A program made the translations under genes and the position numbers. From AC-69 sp046728055 (GTDB taxonomy: Bacteria; Actinomycetota; UBA4738; HRBIN12): DNA of 13,440 bases. The stretch is taken from the NCBI GenBank assembly GCA_046728055.1, contig JBKPDU010000110.1:1-13440 (forward strand), in the 5' to 3' direction. Below are positions 5,789-11,768 of this stretch, in pieces (positions within the stretch are counted from its first letter, which is position 1; each line of letters starts with the position of its first letter). The notes under the pieces are model-generated. The model did not search any database. It had not been told where the DNA came from and was given only the letters and a program-made list of their open reading frames with translations.

Positions 5789-6868
5789 ATGGTGAAGGAC
5801 GCCAAGATCGCGCGCGGTGATGAGCCCTCCGGACGCAGTTCGGGACCTCCCACCGATGTCGGCTTCGCTGCGGATCTCGCGGACCGACTCGCCGAGGCCG
5901 TGGCTGCCGGCCGAGCGCCCGACCTGCACGGCGTCGTAGTTGTGCGGCATGGGCTGCTCGCGCTGGAGCACTACGGCGTGGGTGAGGACTTCTCGTGGAG
6001 CGAGTCGCTGGGCACGGTCGCGTTCGAGCCCGAGACGCTGCACGACGTCCGATCCGTCAGCAAGAGCGTCGTGGGCCTTCTCTATGGGATCGCCCTGGGC
6101 CAAGGCATCGTTCCCCAACCGGAGGAGCATCTCCTCGCGTTCTTCCCCGAGTACCAGGATCTGGCCGGCGATCGGAGGCGTGCTCGTCTCACGATCGAGC
6201 ACGCGCTGACGATGACGCTTGGCCTCGAATGGAACGAGGACCTTCCGTACACGAGTCCCGACAACAGCGAGATCGCTATGGAGTTCGCCCCGGACCGCTA
6301 CCGGTACGTCCTCGAGCGACCGATTGCCGAGGAGCCGGGCTCGAGCTGGCACTACTGCGGTGGCGCTTCGGCGCTGTTGGGAGCACTCATCGCCAGGGGA
6401 GCCGGCGTCTCGCTCCCGGACTTCGCGCGAGACCGGCTCTTCGAACCACTTGGGATCCGAGCGTTCGAATGGATGGAGGGTAAGGACGGCCAGGCCTCGG
6501 CGGCCTCGGGGCTGCGGCTGGCTCCCCTCGACCTGGCCTGGATCGGTCAGGTGGTCCTCACGAACGGACACTGGGACGGCCACGAGATCGTGCCCACGTG
6601 GTGGCTCGACCGGGCGCTCCGGCCGCACGTGACGATCGAAGATGGCTTCGATTACGGCTACCAGTGGTACCTGAGTAGCGTGTCCACGCCCGACGGTCTC
6701 GCTCATCCATGGGTCGGAGGTATCGGCAACGGCGGCCAGCGGCTCTTCGTAGTGCCCGATCTCGACCTCGTCCTCGCGATCGCCGCTGGCGCTTACGACG
6801 CCGAGAACCAATCGTCCATGCCTTCCGCCATCTTCGAGGACGTGATCGTGGCGAGCATCGAGACCTGA
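5789..6868 (+). CDS. Beta-lactamase-fold serine hydrolase (CubicO/NylB-like)
   Basis: A 359-residue penicillin-binding/beta-lactamase-fold hydrolase. The SxxK catalytic motif is Ser89-Val-Ser-Lys92 (DVRSVSKSVVGLLYG). The general-base Tyr is Tyr189 in SSWHYCGGASALLGALI, where the common YxN is YCG. The third motif region is GNGGQRLFVVPDLDLVLAI (313-331) in place of a KTG box, as in CubicO and 6-aminohexanoate-dimer-hydrolase relatives. LFEPLGI (217-223) is another family landmark. No signal peptide is seen, so it is probably cytoplasmic; the role may be esterase, amidase or peptidase. I chose the ATG at 5789 because GGGAGGAG (5779-5786) sits 2 nt upstream. The frame is open back to 5588, but that overlaps the cyclase start. 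Divergent from the cyclase. Confidence 0.92.
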   Translation: MVKDAKIARGDEPSGRSSGPPTDVGFAADLADRLAEAVAAGRAPDLHGVVVVRHGLLALEHYGVGEDFSWSESLGTVAFEPETLHDVRSVSKSVVGLLYGIALGQGIVPQPEEHLLAFFPEYQDLAGDRRRARLTIEHALTMTLGLEWNEDLPYTSPDNSEIAMEFAPDRYRYVLERPIAEEPGSSWHYCGGASALLGALIARGAGVSLPDFARDRLFEPLGIRAFEWMEGKDGQASAASGLRLAPLDLAWIGQVVLTNGHWDGHEIVPTWWLDRALRPHVTIEDGFDYGYQWYLSSVSTPDGLAHPWVGGIGNGGQRLFVVPDLDLVLAIAAGAYDAENQSSMPSAIFEDVIVASIET

Positions 6869-7269
6869 TCGGGCCACGCCGCAAAGGAGCCGCGGGCAAC
6901 GATGGCGGTCTCTCCCCTCGGCCCAGATCGTCACGATCTCCGTGGAAACCCCTCGTGCCCGGCAGCCGAAACATAAAGCGCGCCTTGCCCATATGTTCAG
7001 CTGGCCCCACTATCCGTGTGCTCGGCGGACAGGCATATTAAGTTGCCCATCTCCCAAATCCGCTGTCCCTAGACCGTAAACTTTGGTTGCGGACCAGCTA
7101 AAGGAAGGCACTGCACCGATGGTGGCGGTGAGGGCCCGGAACTGCGGCTGGGGAAGATAGCCGGGGTATCGGACAGAAGCCGTAGCCCTATTGGGCACAG
7201 GAATGTAGCCCGTTGCCCGCTGCCAAAACAGGTGCCTTCTTGGCGACACTTCGTGTAGCCGGGAGGTGA
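6869..7269 (+). other. Long untranslated leader/intergenic region before receiver-TM gene
   Basis: About 400 bp with no convincing gene. It is less GC-rich than its surroundings near 7030-7080, where TATTAA (7036-7041) and TAAACT (7077-7082) could be -10 elements. Repeated GTAGCC/ATAGCC motifs and several short hairpins occur at 7157-7260, e.g. GATA-GCCGGGG-TATC (7156-7170) and ACAC-TTCG-TGT (7247-7257). A start point near 7045 would give a leader of about 250 nt. I could not match it to a known riboswitch. Confidence 0.35.
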
Positions 7270-7305
7270 ATGATGGGAAGCGAAAGGTGCTCGGGCGGTG
7301 CCTGA
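7270..7305 (+). CDS. Possible 11-codon upstream ORF
   Basis: A short ORF encoding MMGSERCSGGA. It has the best ribosome site of this region (GGGAGG at 7261-7266, 3 nt before the first ATG and 6 nt before the second). Its TGA (7303-7305) lies between the two candidate starts, GTG 7298 and ATG 7310, of the large downstream gene, which have no good ribosome site of their own. That suggests coupling by termination and re-initiation. The ORF is very short and could be chance. Confidence 0.3.
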   Translation: MMGSERCSGGA

Positions 7306-8842
7306 GCTGATGCCCTCGGCTGGACCTCTCAGGGTGGTCATTGCTGATGAGAGACCCCTAGACCGACACCTCGTGCGATTCATCCTCCAGGAGGTGGGCT
7401 TCGATGTGGTCGGTGAGTCCTCAGGTGGTGCTGAGGCCGCGAGGCTCGTGGCGGAGCATCGACCGGACGCCATCGTCCTCCACGGGAGTCTCACGATCGA
7501 AGGCGGGTCCCATGTCATCCCGCGGATCCGCACGATCTCACCGTGGACGAAGATCGTGTTCTTTACCCCTCACCCCGATGAGGCATCCATGGCCTGGCCG
7601 GAGTACCGAGCGGACGCCTATCTCGAGGAGGGGCTCGGGCTCAAGGATCTGGTCGCCGCGCTGAGGAGTCTCTGTCGCCCACCCGTCGCCGCCCTAGACG
7701 TGCAGGAAGAGGCCGCGGGCGAGAAACAAGTAGGCGTGGAGGGACGACTCGTGGGCCGGCAGCCCCTCGTACGTGTGGTCTTGGGGGAGGCGGCAGAGAC
7801 GTATTCCGGGCCGTTGCGCTCTGCGCTTGAACACGAGGGGTTCGACATCATCGGACAGGCGTCGAACCGGGACGAGTTGGAGCGGGTCCTTGCCACCGCG
7901 GAGCCCACCGCGATCGTGCTCGACGCGAGGATGGACGCCATGGCCGTACTTGCCGCGCGGAAGAAGCTCCCCGACGCCGGGATCGTCGTCGTGTGGCCCC
8001 CAGGGGTCCGCGCTCCAGTCGCCGACGAGCAGGTCGAGCCGTCGCGCGTGTATCAGGATCTCGGAAGGGTCGTGCGGCGAGTTGCACGCTTGGCCGTTCT
8101 GCGTGGGAGAGCGACTGCACCGACTGGCATCGTGGCCCCAGCGCGGATCCCCGCCGGGCCCGCCCGCATGCGGCGGGAACCTGCGCTGGAGCCCGTCGCG
8201 ACGAATCCAGTGAGCCAGGGCCTCCGCCGGGGTGGCGTGATCGCCTTGGTCGCCGCGGCTTCACTCATCCTCTTGATGGTCGCTGCACTGGCGCTTACCA
8301 TGCCGGACCGGCTGGGGATAGTGGCGAAGTCCTGGAGCCCCTCGCACCCGAAGTCGGTTGTCGCCCCGCCCCCAAGAAGCGGCGAGAGCAACGGCTGGAA
8401 CAACGGCGGGAACAACGGCGGGAACAACGGGAAGGACAACGGCAAGAAGGGGTGCGGAGGACCTTCGGATCCGATCGCGAACGAGGCTCCCCTCGGCCAC
8501 CACGGCCATGACAATGACCACGGATCGCAAGGCAACCAGGGGCACCACGTCCAAAAGGGCCATCACGGTCCTGGCTGCAAGCCGCAGGGCGACCAAGGCG
8601 ACCAAGGCCACCAAGGCCCGCGGGGCACCAATGGGAACCACGCCAACCACGCCCAGCACGTCAAGCGCGAGAACCGGGGCAGCAAGGGGAACCACGCCAA
8701 CCACACGCACCACGGCAAGCGCGGGAACCGGGGCGGCCTTGGCCACCACAACCACCACGGCTATCAGGGCCTGACCAGTCATTCCCAGCGGCGGGCAGGA
8801 TCGAAGGCCCGTTCCGAACGCTCCGCGAACCGCCCAGGCTGA
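7298..8842 (+). CDS. Tandem degenerate receiver domains, TM helix and collagen-like/His-rich tail
   Basis: A 514-residue protein of a layout I do not recognise. Residues 11-125 are receiver-like (RVVIADERPLDRHLVRFIL; acidic Asp17/Glu18; FFT Thr90), but the phospho-Asp position is His62 (DAIVLHGS) and the conserved Lys is not obvious. Residues 158-265 are a second receiver with Asp209 retained (IVLDARM) but the Thr/Lys positions poorly kept. A single helix spans 313-335 (VIALVAAASLILLMVAALAL). The tail (336-514) has WNNGGNNGGNNGKDNGKK, six Gly-X-Y triplets (431-448), about 21 His in 401-500, Cys386 and Cys427, and a basic end. There is no HTH or kinase domain. Predicted topology: receivers inside, tail outside, possibly metal- or surface-binding. 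Start: GTG 7298 with AAAGG 10 nt upstream; ATG 7310 is equally possible. Confidence 0.85.
   Translation: MPELMPSAGPLRVVIADERPLDRHLVRFILQEVGFDVVGESSGGAEAARLVAEHRPDAIVLHGSLTIEGGSHVIPRIRTISPWTKIVFFTPHPDEASMAWPEYRADAYLEEGLGLKDLVAALRSLCRPPVAALDVQEEAAGEKQVGVEGRLVGRQPLVRVVLGEAAETYSGPLRSALEHEGFDIIGQASNRDELERVLATAEPTAIVLDARMDAMAVLAARKKLPDAGIVVVWPPGVRAPVADEQVEPSRVYQDLGRVVRRVARLAVLRGRATAPTGIVAPARIPAGPARMRREPALEPVATNPVSQGLRRGGVIALVAAASLILLMVAALALTMPDRLGIVAKSWSPSHPKSVVAPPPRSGESNGWNNGGNNGGNNGKDNGKKGCGGPSDPIANEAPLGHHGHDNDHGSQGNQGHHVQKGHHGPGCKPQGDQGDQGHQGPRGTNGNHANHAQHVKRENRGSKGNHANHTHHGKRGNRGGLGHHNHHGYQGLTSHSQRRAGSKARSERSANRPG
8397..8430 (+). repeat. 12-bp tandem repeat (GGAACAACGGCG)
   Basis: Two exact copies and a 10-bp partial third copy encode the Asn-Asn-Gly-Gly repeat just outside the membrane helix of the receiver-TM protein. 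Exact DNA identity suggests recent slippage. Confidence 0.8.
8588..8614 (+). repeat. 9-bp tandem repeat encoding Gly-Asp/His-Gln triplets
   Basis: GGCGACCAA occurs twice, followed by GGCCACCAA. It encodes the core of the collagen-like Gly-X-Y run (Gly-Asp-Gln, Gly-Asp-Gln, Gly-His-Gln). Confidence 0.75.
8633..8740 (+). repeat. 54-bp imperfect tandem duplication in His-rich tail
   Basis: Copy 1 (8633-8686) and copy 2 (8687-8740) both begin GGGAACCACGCCAACCAC. They encode NHANHAQHVKRENRGSKG and NHANHTHHGKRGNRGGLG respectively. The copies have diverged, more so in the middle, yet keep the Asn-His pattern and basic residues. Confidence 0.8.
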
Positions 8843-9131
8843 GCCCGCCCCATCGACCTGGTCCGCCTGGGTGCTGTATCGAGACCGCCCTCCTGCCGTC
8901 TCCCCGCGTCCGGGTTCCTGCACAGCCGCGGACAGGGGGGTTGCTCCCTAGGTTGTCGGTGTGAGGGACTCCGCGAATCTTCGGTTGACGTAGCTCGTTA
9001 TCTCCGCGTCTCCAAACAGAGAGCCCATCAACTCGCGGATGAGCCGGGATTCCCCCGTCCCCGGCACGGTCCCGCCGGCGTTCGCGTCTGGCGTGGGGAA
9101 GGGATCGAGCGGTGGGCCCACCGACGATGGT
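8843..9131. other. Intergenic region without a recognised gene
   Basis: Nothing recognisable lies between the receiver-TM gene and the glycosylase-like remnant. A weak hairpin (GTCCG/CGGAC around 8908-8934) may contribute to termination, but no U-tract follows. A 101-codon minus-strand frame crossing 8948-9253 is low-complexity and not believable as a gene. Confidence 0.5.
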
Positions 9132-9266
9132 GGGGATGCCGTCTTGGCATTCGCGTACGGCGAGCGAGTCGCCCTCATCGACTCCAACACCGCCCGTATC
9201 GCCGCACGGGTCTTCGGCCTAGACGATAAATGGACAAGCCTTAGGAACCTCAATCTGCGTGCGAGT
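9132..9266 (+). pseudogene. Remnant resembling HhH-GPD (MutY/endonuclease III-type) glycosylase
   Basis: About 45 codons read GDAVLAFAYGERVALIDSN, TARIAARVFGLDDKW and TSLRNLNLRAS. This resembles the core of the HhH-GPD superfamily just after the helix-hairpin-helix, where family members read roughly AVLCFAFGxRVPxVDxNVxRVLxRVFG, including the catalytic Asp. The helix-hairpin-helix upstream (LPGVGxYT) is not recognisable, and nothing downstream resembles the iron-sulfur cluster Cys motif. The surrounding frame is open from 9039 to 9359, but its flanks look random. The likeliest reading is a decayed or truncated gene, perhaps the leftover of a lost repair or restriction-associated locus. The match is from memory of the family and is short. 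Confidence 0.4.
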
Positions 9267-9405
9267 CATGAGGCGCCGCGGGGGTCCACCTCCCACCGCA
9301 TGGCTCGGGGGACGTCGCCAGCGAGCTGCGCACAGCTGGGTCACCGATCCATCACGTAGGAAGGCCCGGGAACTCTTCCTGCAGCTAGATTTCCTCGTTC
9401 CGACA

Positions 9406-9430
9406 AGGTACCATGTACAGCATGGTACCT
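9406..9430. promoter_or_regulatory. Perfect inverted repeat over the padR start codons (autoregulatory operator)
   Basis: AGGTACCATG (9406-9415) and CATGGTACCT (9421-9430) are exact reverse complements around TACAG. Both candidate start codons of the PadR gene (9413 and 9422) lie inside the repeat. TACCAT (9409-9414) could be a -10. PadR-family proteins typically bind such dyads, often with ATGTAC-like cores, at their own promoters. Confidence 0.65.
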
Positions 9431-9781
9431 GAAGGGACCGGTGGAGCAGGTCGAGAGAGTGCCCTGATCGCGCAACTTCGTCGGGGGACCCTCGAGTACT
9501 GCGTCTTGGCCCTCCTCGAGCGCGGCGAGCGCTACGGGTTCGACCTAGTCCGCGAGCTCGCCGAGGTGGACGGCATGGTCACCTCCGAAGGCACGATCTA
9601 CCCGATGCTCGCCCGCCTTCGCCGGGACGGCGTCGTCGAGACCACCTGGCGGGAGTCCCCCGCCGGCCCCCCCCGCCGCTACTACACCCTGACCCCGTCC
9701 GGCCGGCAGGCGCTGAAGCAGTTCCGAGAGGAGTGGGTCAGGTTCCGAGACGGCGTCGACCGCGTGGTGAGCACGGCATGA
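9413..9781 (+). CDS. PadR-family transcriptional regulator
   Basis: A 122-residue winged-helix regulator. PadR landmarks run in order: RRGTLEYCVLALLERGERYG (23-42), FDLVRELAE (43-51), SEGTIYPMLARLRRDGVVET (58-77, recognition helix and wing) and GPPRRYYTLTPSGRQALKQF (85-104). It acts as a dimeric repressor, commonly responding to small molecules or membrane stress. Initiation may be at 9413 (AAGG 4 nt upstream) or at 9422; both codons lie in a perfect dyad, pointing to autorepression that would block both polymerase and ribosome. The downstream HAAS-domain gene is coupled: an ATGA overlap at 9778-9781 and a strong ribosome site follow. PadR-HAAS pairing is common in Gram-positive bacteria and suggests membrane-stress sensing. 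Confidence 0.93.
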   Translation: MYSMVPEGTGGAGRESALIAQLRRGTLEYCVLALLERGERYGFDLVRELAEVDGMVTSEGTIYPMLARLRRDGVVETTWRESPAGPPRRYYTLTPSGRQALKQFREEWVRFRDGVDRVVSTA

Positions 9782-9783
9782 GC

Positions 9784-9790
9784 AAGGAGG
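9784..9790 (+). promoter_or_regulatory. Ribosome binding site deciding the HAAS gene start
   Basis: AAGGAGG lies 5 nt before the ATG at 9796. It is the strongest Shine-Dalgarno in the window, and favours 9796 over the in-frame ATG at 9778 that overlaps the padR stop. Confidence 0.7.
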
Positions 9791-9795
9791 ACCCG

Positions 9796-10401
9796 ATGGC
9801 CAAGCAAGCGGTGAAGGAGTACCTGCACGAGTTGGACCAAGAGCTTCAGGACCTCCCGCGGAGCCGCCGCCAGGAGCTCCTGGGCGAGATCCACGAGCAC
9901 ATCGACTCGGCCCTGGCGGAATCGCCGGCCCTCGACGAGGCCGAGGTCCGAAACGTCCTCGACCGCCTGGGCGATCCGTCCGACATCGCCGAGGAGGCTC
10001 GCCAGCGCTTCGGCGTGCCGAGGCAGCGCTCGCGCGGCCTGGAGATCGCCGCGCTGATCTTCCTTCTGATCGGCGGCATCATCATTCCGATCGTCGGGTG
10101 GTTCATCGGCGTGATCCTGCTGTGGAGCTCCCGTGTCTGGACGACGGGTGAGAAACTCGCGGGCACGCTGCTGGTCCCCGGCGGGCTGCTACTGCCGGCG
10201 TTTCTGGGGCTCTCGGTGACATACGTGCAAACGTGCTCGGTCATGATCGAGATGGGGAAGCCGGCTCAACAGACCTGTACCGGCCCGTCGGCCCTATCAG
10301 CCATCGGCGGGGCCATCCTGCTCGCGATCCTCGTGTTCGTCCCCATCGTCACGGCGATCGTCCTGGGTCGTCGGATGCTCGCCCGCACCGCCGCGGCTTA
10401 G
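9796..10401 (+). CDS. HAAS-domain (DUF1700-like) membrane protein
   Basis: A 201-residue protein. Its N-terminal 75 residues form the cytoplasmic HAAS helical module: VKEYLHELDQELQDLPRSRR, ELLGEIHEHIDSALAES, and EVRNVLDRLGDPSDIAEEAR. Hydrophobic segments follow at about 82-111, 122-145 and 166-190. The loop between the last two contains Cys147 and Cys161, possibly a disulfide outside the cell. HAAS proteins are usually encoded next to PadR regulators and are thought to link membrane state to the regulator or to other sensors; the exact job is unknown. Start at 9796 is set by AAGGAGG; 9778 would add six residues. The stop overlaps the Ku stop on the opposite strand by 3 bp within a 4-bp shared end. 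Confidence 0.88.
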   Translation: MAKQAVKEYLHELDQELQDLPRSRRQELLGEIHEHIDSALAESPALDEAEVRNVLDRLGDPSDIAEEARQRFGVPRQRSRGLEIAALIFLLIGGIIIPIVGWFIGVILLWSSRVWTTGEKLAGTLLVPGGLLLPAFLGLSVTYVQTCSVMIEMGKPAQQTCTGPSALSAIGGAILLAILVFVPIVTAIVLGRRMLARTAAA

Positions 10402-11321
10402 GCGGTCCGTTTCGGAGAGCGCTCCTTCTGCTTCTTGGCCGCCTCGACGCTCGCCTTCAGCGCCTGCATCAGTTCCTCGGCGCGAGATCCCGAGCCTTCT
10501 CGGGCCGGGGCCTCCGCTGCTGCCTCGATAGGAGCCTTCTCTCCGATCTGCCGGAGCAGCTCCTCCCGGTACGTGTCAGAGTAGCCGGCGGGGTTCCATT
10601 CGGTCTTGAGGGTCTCGATCAGCATCTCGGCCATGCGGAGCTCGCGCTCCGAGACCTCGAGTCCCTCGATGCTCCACGCGAGCTCCCGTCCATCCCGGAC
10701 CTCATCGCCGAAGAACAGGGTCTCCAGGCCAATCAGCCCCTCCATCGGCCGGATGGCCACGAGGTGGGGCTTGGTCCGGAGCACGAACCGCCCGATCCCC
10801 ACTCGGCCGGCCCGCTCCATTGCCTGGAGCAGGAGCAGATACGGCCTCTCCCCACCTTGCTTCGGGCCAAGGTGATAGCTCTTCTCGAAGTACACGGGGT
10901 CGATGTCCGAGAGGGCCACGAAGTCCTCGATCTCGATGGATCGGCTGCGCTCGGGTCGTGCCGATTCGACCTCCTCCTGGGTGAGGAGCACCACCCGGCC
11001 GTCCTCGGTCTCGTAGCCACGCATGAGGTCCTGGTAGGCGACCTCCTCGGCTTGGGGTTCCTCATGAGCACCGGGCCGGGTGGCGCGTGCCGGCTCCGAC
11101 TGCCGTTCGGGCTCCGGCTCTGGCCCGGCAGGTGGTCGTTCAGACGGCTCCCATCGCTCCGCCGGTTCCCAGTCCTCCACGAACCGGCGGTATCGGACAC
11201 GACGGCCGCTGTTGTCCATCAGGTGGAAGCGGACGTCCTTGGGCTCGGTTGCCGGATACAGCCGGACGGGGATCGTCACCAGCCCGAAGTTCAACGTGCC
11301 TGTCCAGACCGCTCTCGCCAT
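10398..11321 (-). CDS. ku: Ku protein for non-homologous end joining, with unusual insert
   Basis: A 307-residue bacterial Ku: MARAVWTGTLNFGLVTIPVR (1-20), FVALSDIDPVYFEKSYHL (134-151), KPYL-type segment RPYLLLLQAMERAGRVGIGR, and GDEVRD with ELRMAEMLIETL (227-238). It should form the homodimeric ring that holds DNA ends and recruits LigD; no ligD is in this window. The odd feature is residues 51-92, a Pro/Glu/Arg-rich insert (WEPAERWEPSERPPAG onward) where many bacterial Ku proteins carry RVCxxCGxxV. Both Cys are missing, and the conserved sequence resumes at EVAYQDLMRGYE. The C terminus is Lys-rich (AAKKQKERSPKRTA), a common Ku DNA-binding tail. A -10-like TAGGCT lies 8 nt before the ATG. 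Convergent with the HAAS gene, stops overlapping. Confidence 0.94.
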   Translation of the reverse strand: MARAVWTGTLNFGLVTIPVRLYPATEPKDVRFHLMDNSGRRVRYRRFVEDWEPAERWEPSERPPAGPEPEPERQSEPARATRPGAHEEPQAEEVAYQDLMRGYETEDGRVVLLTQEEVESARPERSRSIEIEDFVALSDIDPVYFEKSYHLGPKQGGERPYLLLLQAMERAGRVGIGRFVLRTKPHLVAIRPMEGLIGLETLFFGDEVRDGRELAWSIEGLEVSERELRMAEMLIETLKTEWNPAGYSDTYREELLRQIGEKAPIEAAAEAPAREGSGSRAEELMQALKASVEAAKKQKERSPKRTA

Positions 11322-11444
11322 GAACCGACAGCCTAGCGCCTACTCATCGGTGCGCCCTACGCGCGACACGATTCCGGTCGGTCTCCTTGTCAGCCCCTCG
11401 GTGTAGCGTGATCTCCAAAGGGATCCCCGAAGACCGGAGAATGA

Positions 11445-11552
11445 ATGGCTCAGACTGGAACCCGATCGCTCGACGTTGTGATGGTCGAGGTTCAAAGGGA
11501 ACGCGAGGCCCAACTCCGGCACTTCGACGCGCTCGGAACAGCCCTACACTGA
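11445..11552 (+). CDS. Small ORF, 35 residues, helical and charged
   Basis: Encodes MAQTGTRSLDVVMVEVQRER followed by EAQLRHFDALGTALH. GGAG (11436-11439) lies 5 nt before the ATG, and its TGA is 14 nt before the next small gene. The heptad-like charged helix ending HFDAL resembles, from memory, the N-terminal helix of small actinobacterial membrane proteins that continue FDALDTKAG with transmembrane helices. Here the reading frame stops after DAL, so it may be the truncated remnant of such a protein or a genuine micro-protein. The function is unknown. Confidence 0.4.
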   Translation: MAQTGTRSLDVVMVEVQREREAQLRHFDALGTALH

Positions 11553-11566
11553 GGCAGGAGGTACCC

Positions 11567-11752
11567 GTGGAGAAGGAGCCGAAGGAGCAGACGCCGGGAG
11601 ATCAACCCCAACCCGGCTCGGAAGAGCCCCCTCCTCCCTTCCAGCCCGACTATGAGCTCATCACCGTCCTCGAACGAGGCGGGAAAGAGGAGCGTCGATT
11701 CCGGCGCGAGGTCGAGGATCGGCAAAGGAACAGCACCGCCGACAGAAGCTGA
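11567..11752 (+). CDS. Small acidic Pro-rich hypothetical protein
   Basis: A 61-residue hydrophilic protein of no family I recognise. The first half is Pro/Glu/Gln-rich and probably disordered (EKEPKEQTPGDQPQPGSEEP). The second half (FQPDYELITVLERGGKEERR, then FRREVEDRQR) may form a basic helix. The GTG start at 11567 has AGGAGG (11556-11561) 5 nt upstream, a strong reason to accept it. The frame extends back to 11387 but that part has no such signal. It sits 14 nt after the 35-codon ORF and 16 nt before the fatty-acid synthase gene, so the three may be co-transcribed. TACACT (11545-11550) is a possible -10 inside the preceding ORF. Confidence 0.55.
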   Translation: MEKEPKEQTPGDQPQPGSEEPPPPFQPDYELITVLERGGKEERRFRREVEDRQRNSTADRS

Positions 11753-11768
11753 GCCCAACCGACCTCAC

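Noticed and set aside
5621..6934. 437-codon minus-strand ORF opposite the serine hydrolase
   Set aside because: Antisense shadow; the plus strand has SxxK and other family motifs and a strong ribosome site.
7088..7180. Possible c-di-GMP (GEMM-I) riboswitch, because GATAGCCGGGGTATCGG resembles its 3' half
   Set aside because: The required upstream GCAAACC and GACGCAAAGC blocks and the GNRA-loop stem are not found at the right distance.
8397..8740. CRISPR-like repeat array
   Set aside because: The repeats are in-frame coding tandem units (12, 9, 54 bp) without spacers.
8261..8923. 220-codon minus-strand ORF, Val/Leu-rich and TM-like
   Set aside because: Its Val/Ala runs arise from reverse-complementing the His/Asn/Gly codons of the receiver-TM tail; the plus strand has the continuous domain architecture.
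8948..9253. 101-codon minus-strand ORF in the gene-poor gap
   Set aside because: Low complexity, no ribosome site or motif, and it is antisense to the glycosylase-like segment.
10233..11336. 367-codon plus-strand ORF covering the Ku gene
   Set aside because: Antisense shadow: the minus strand encodes clear Ku motifs along its whole length, and this frame has no recognisable domain.
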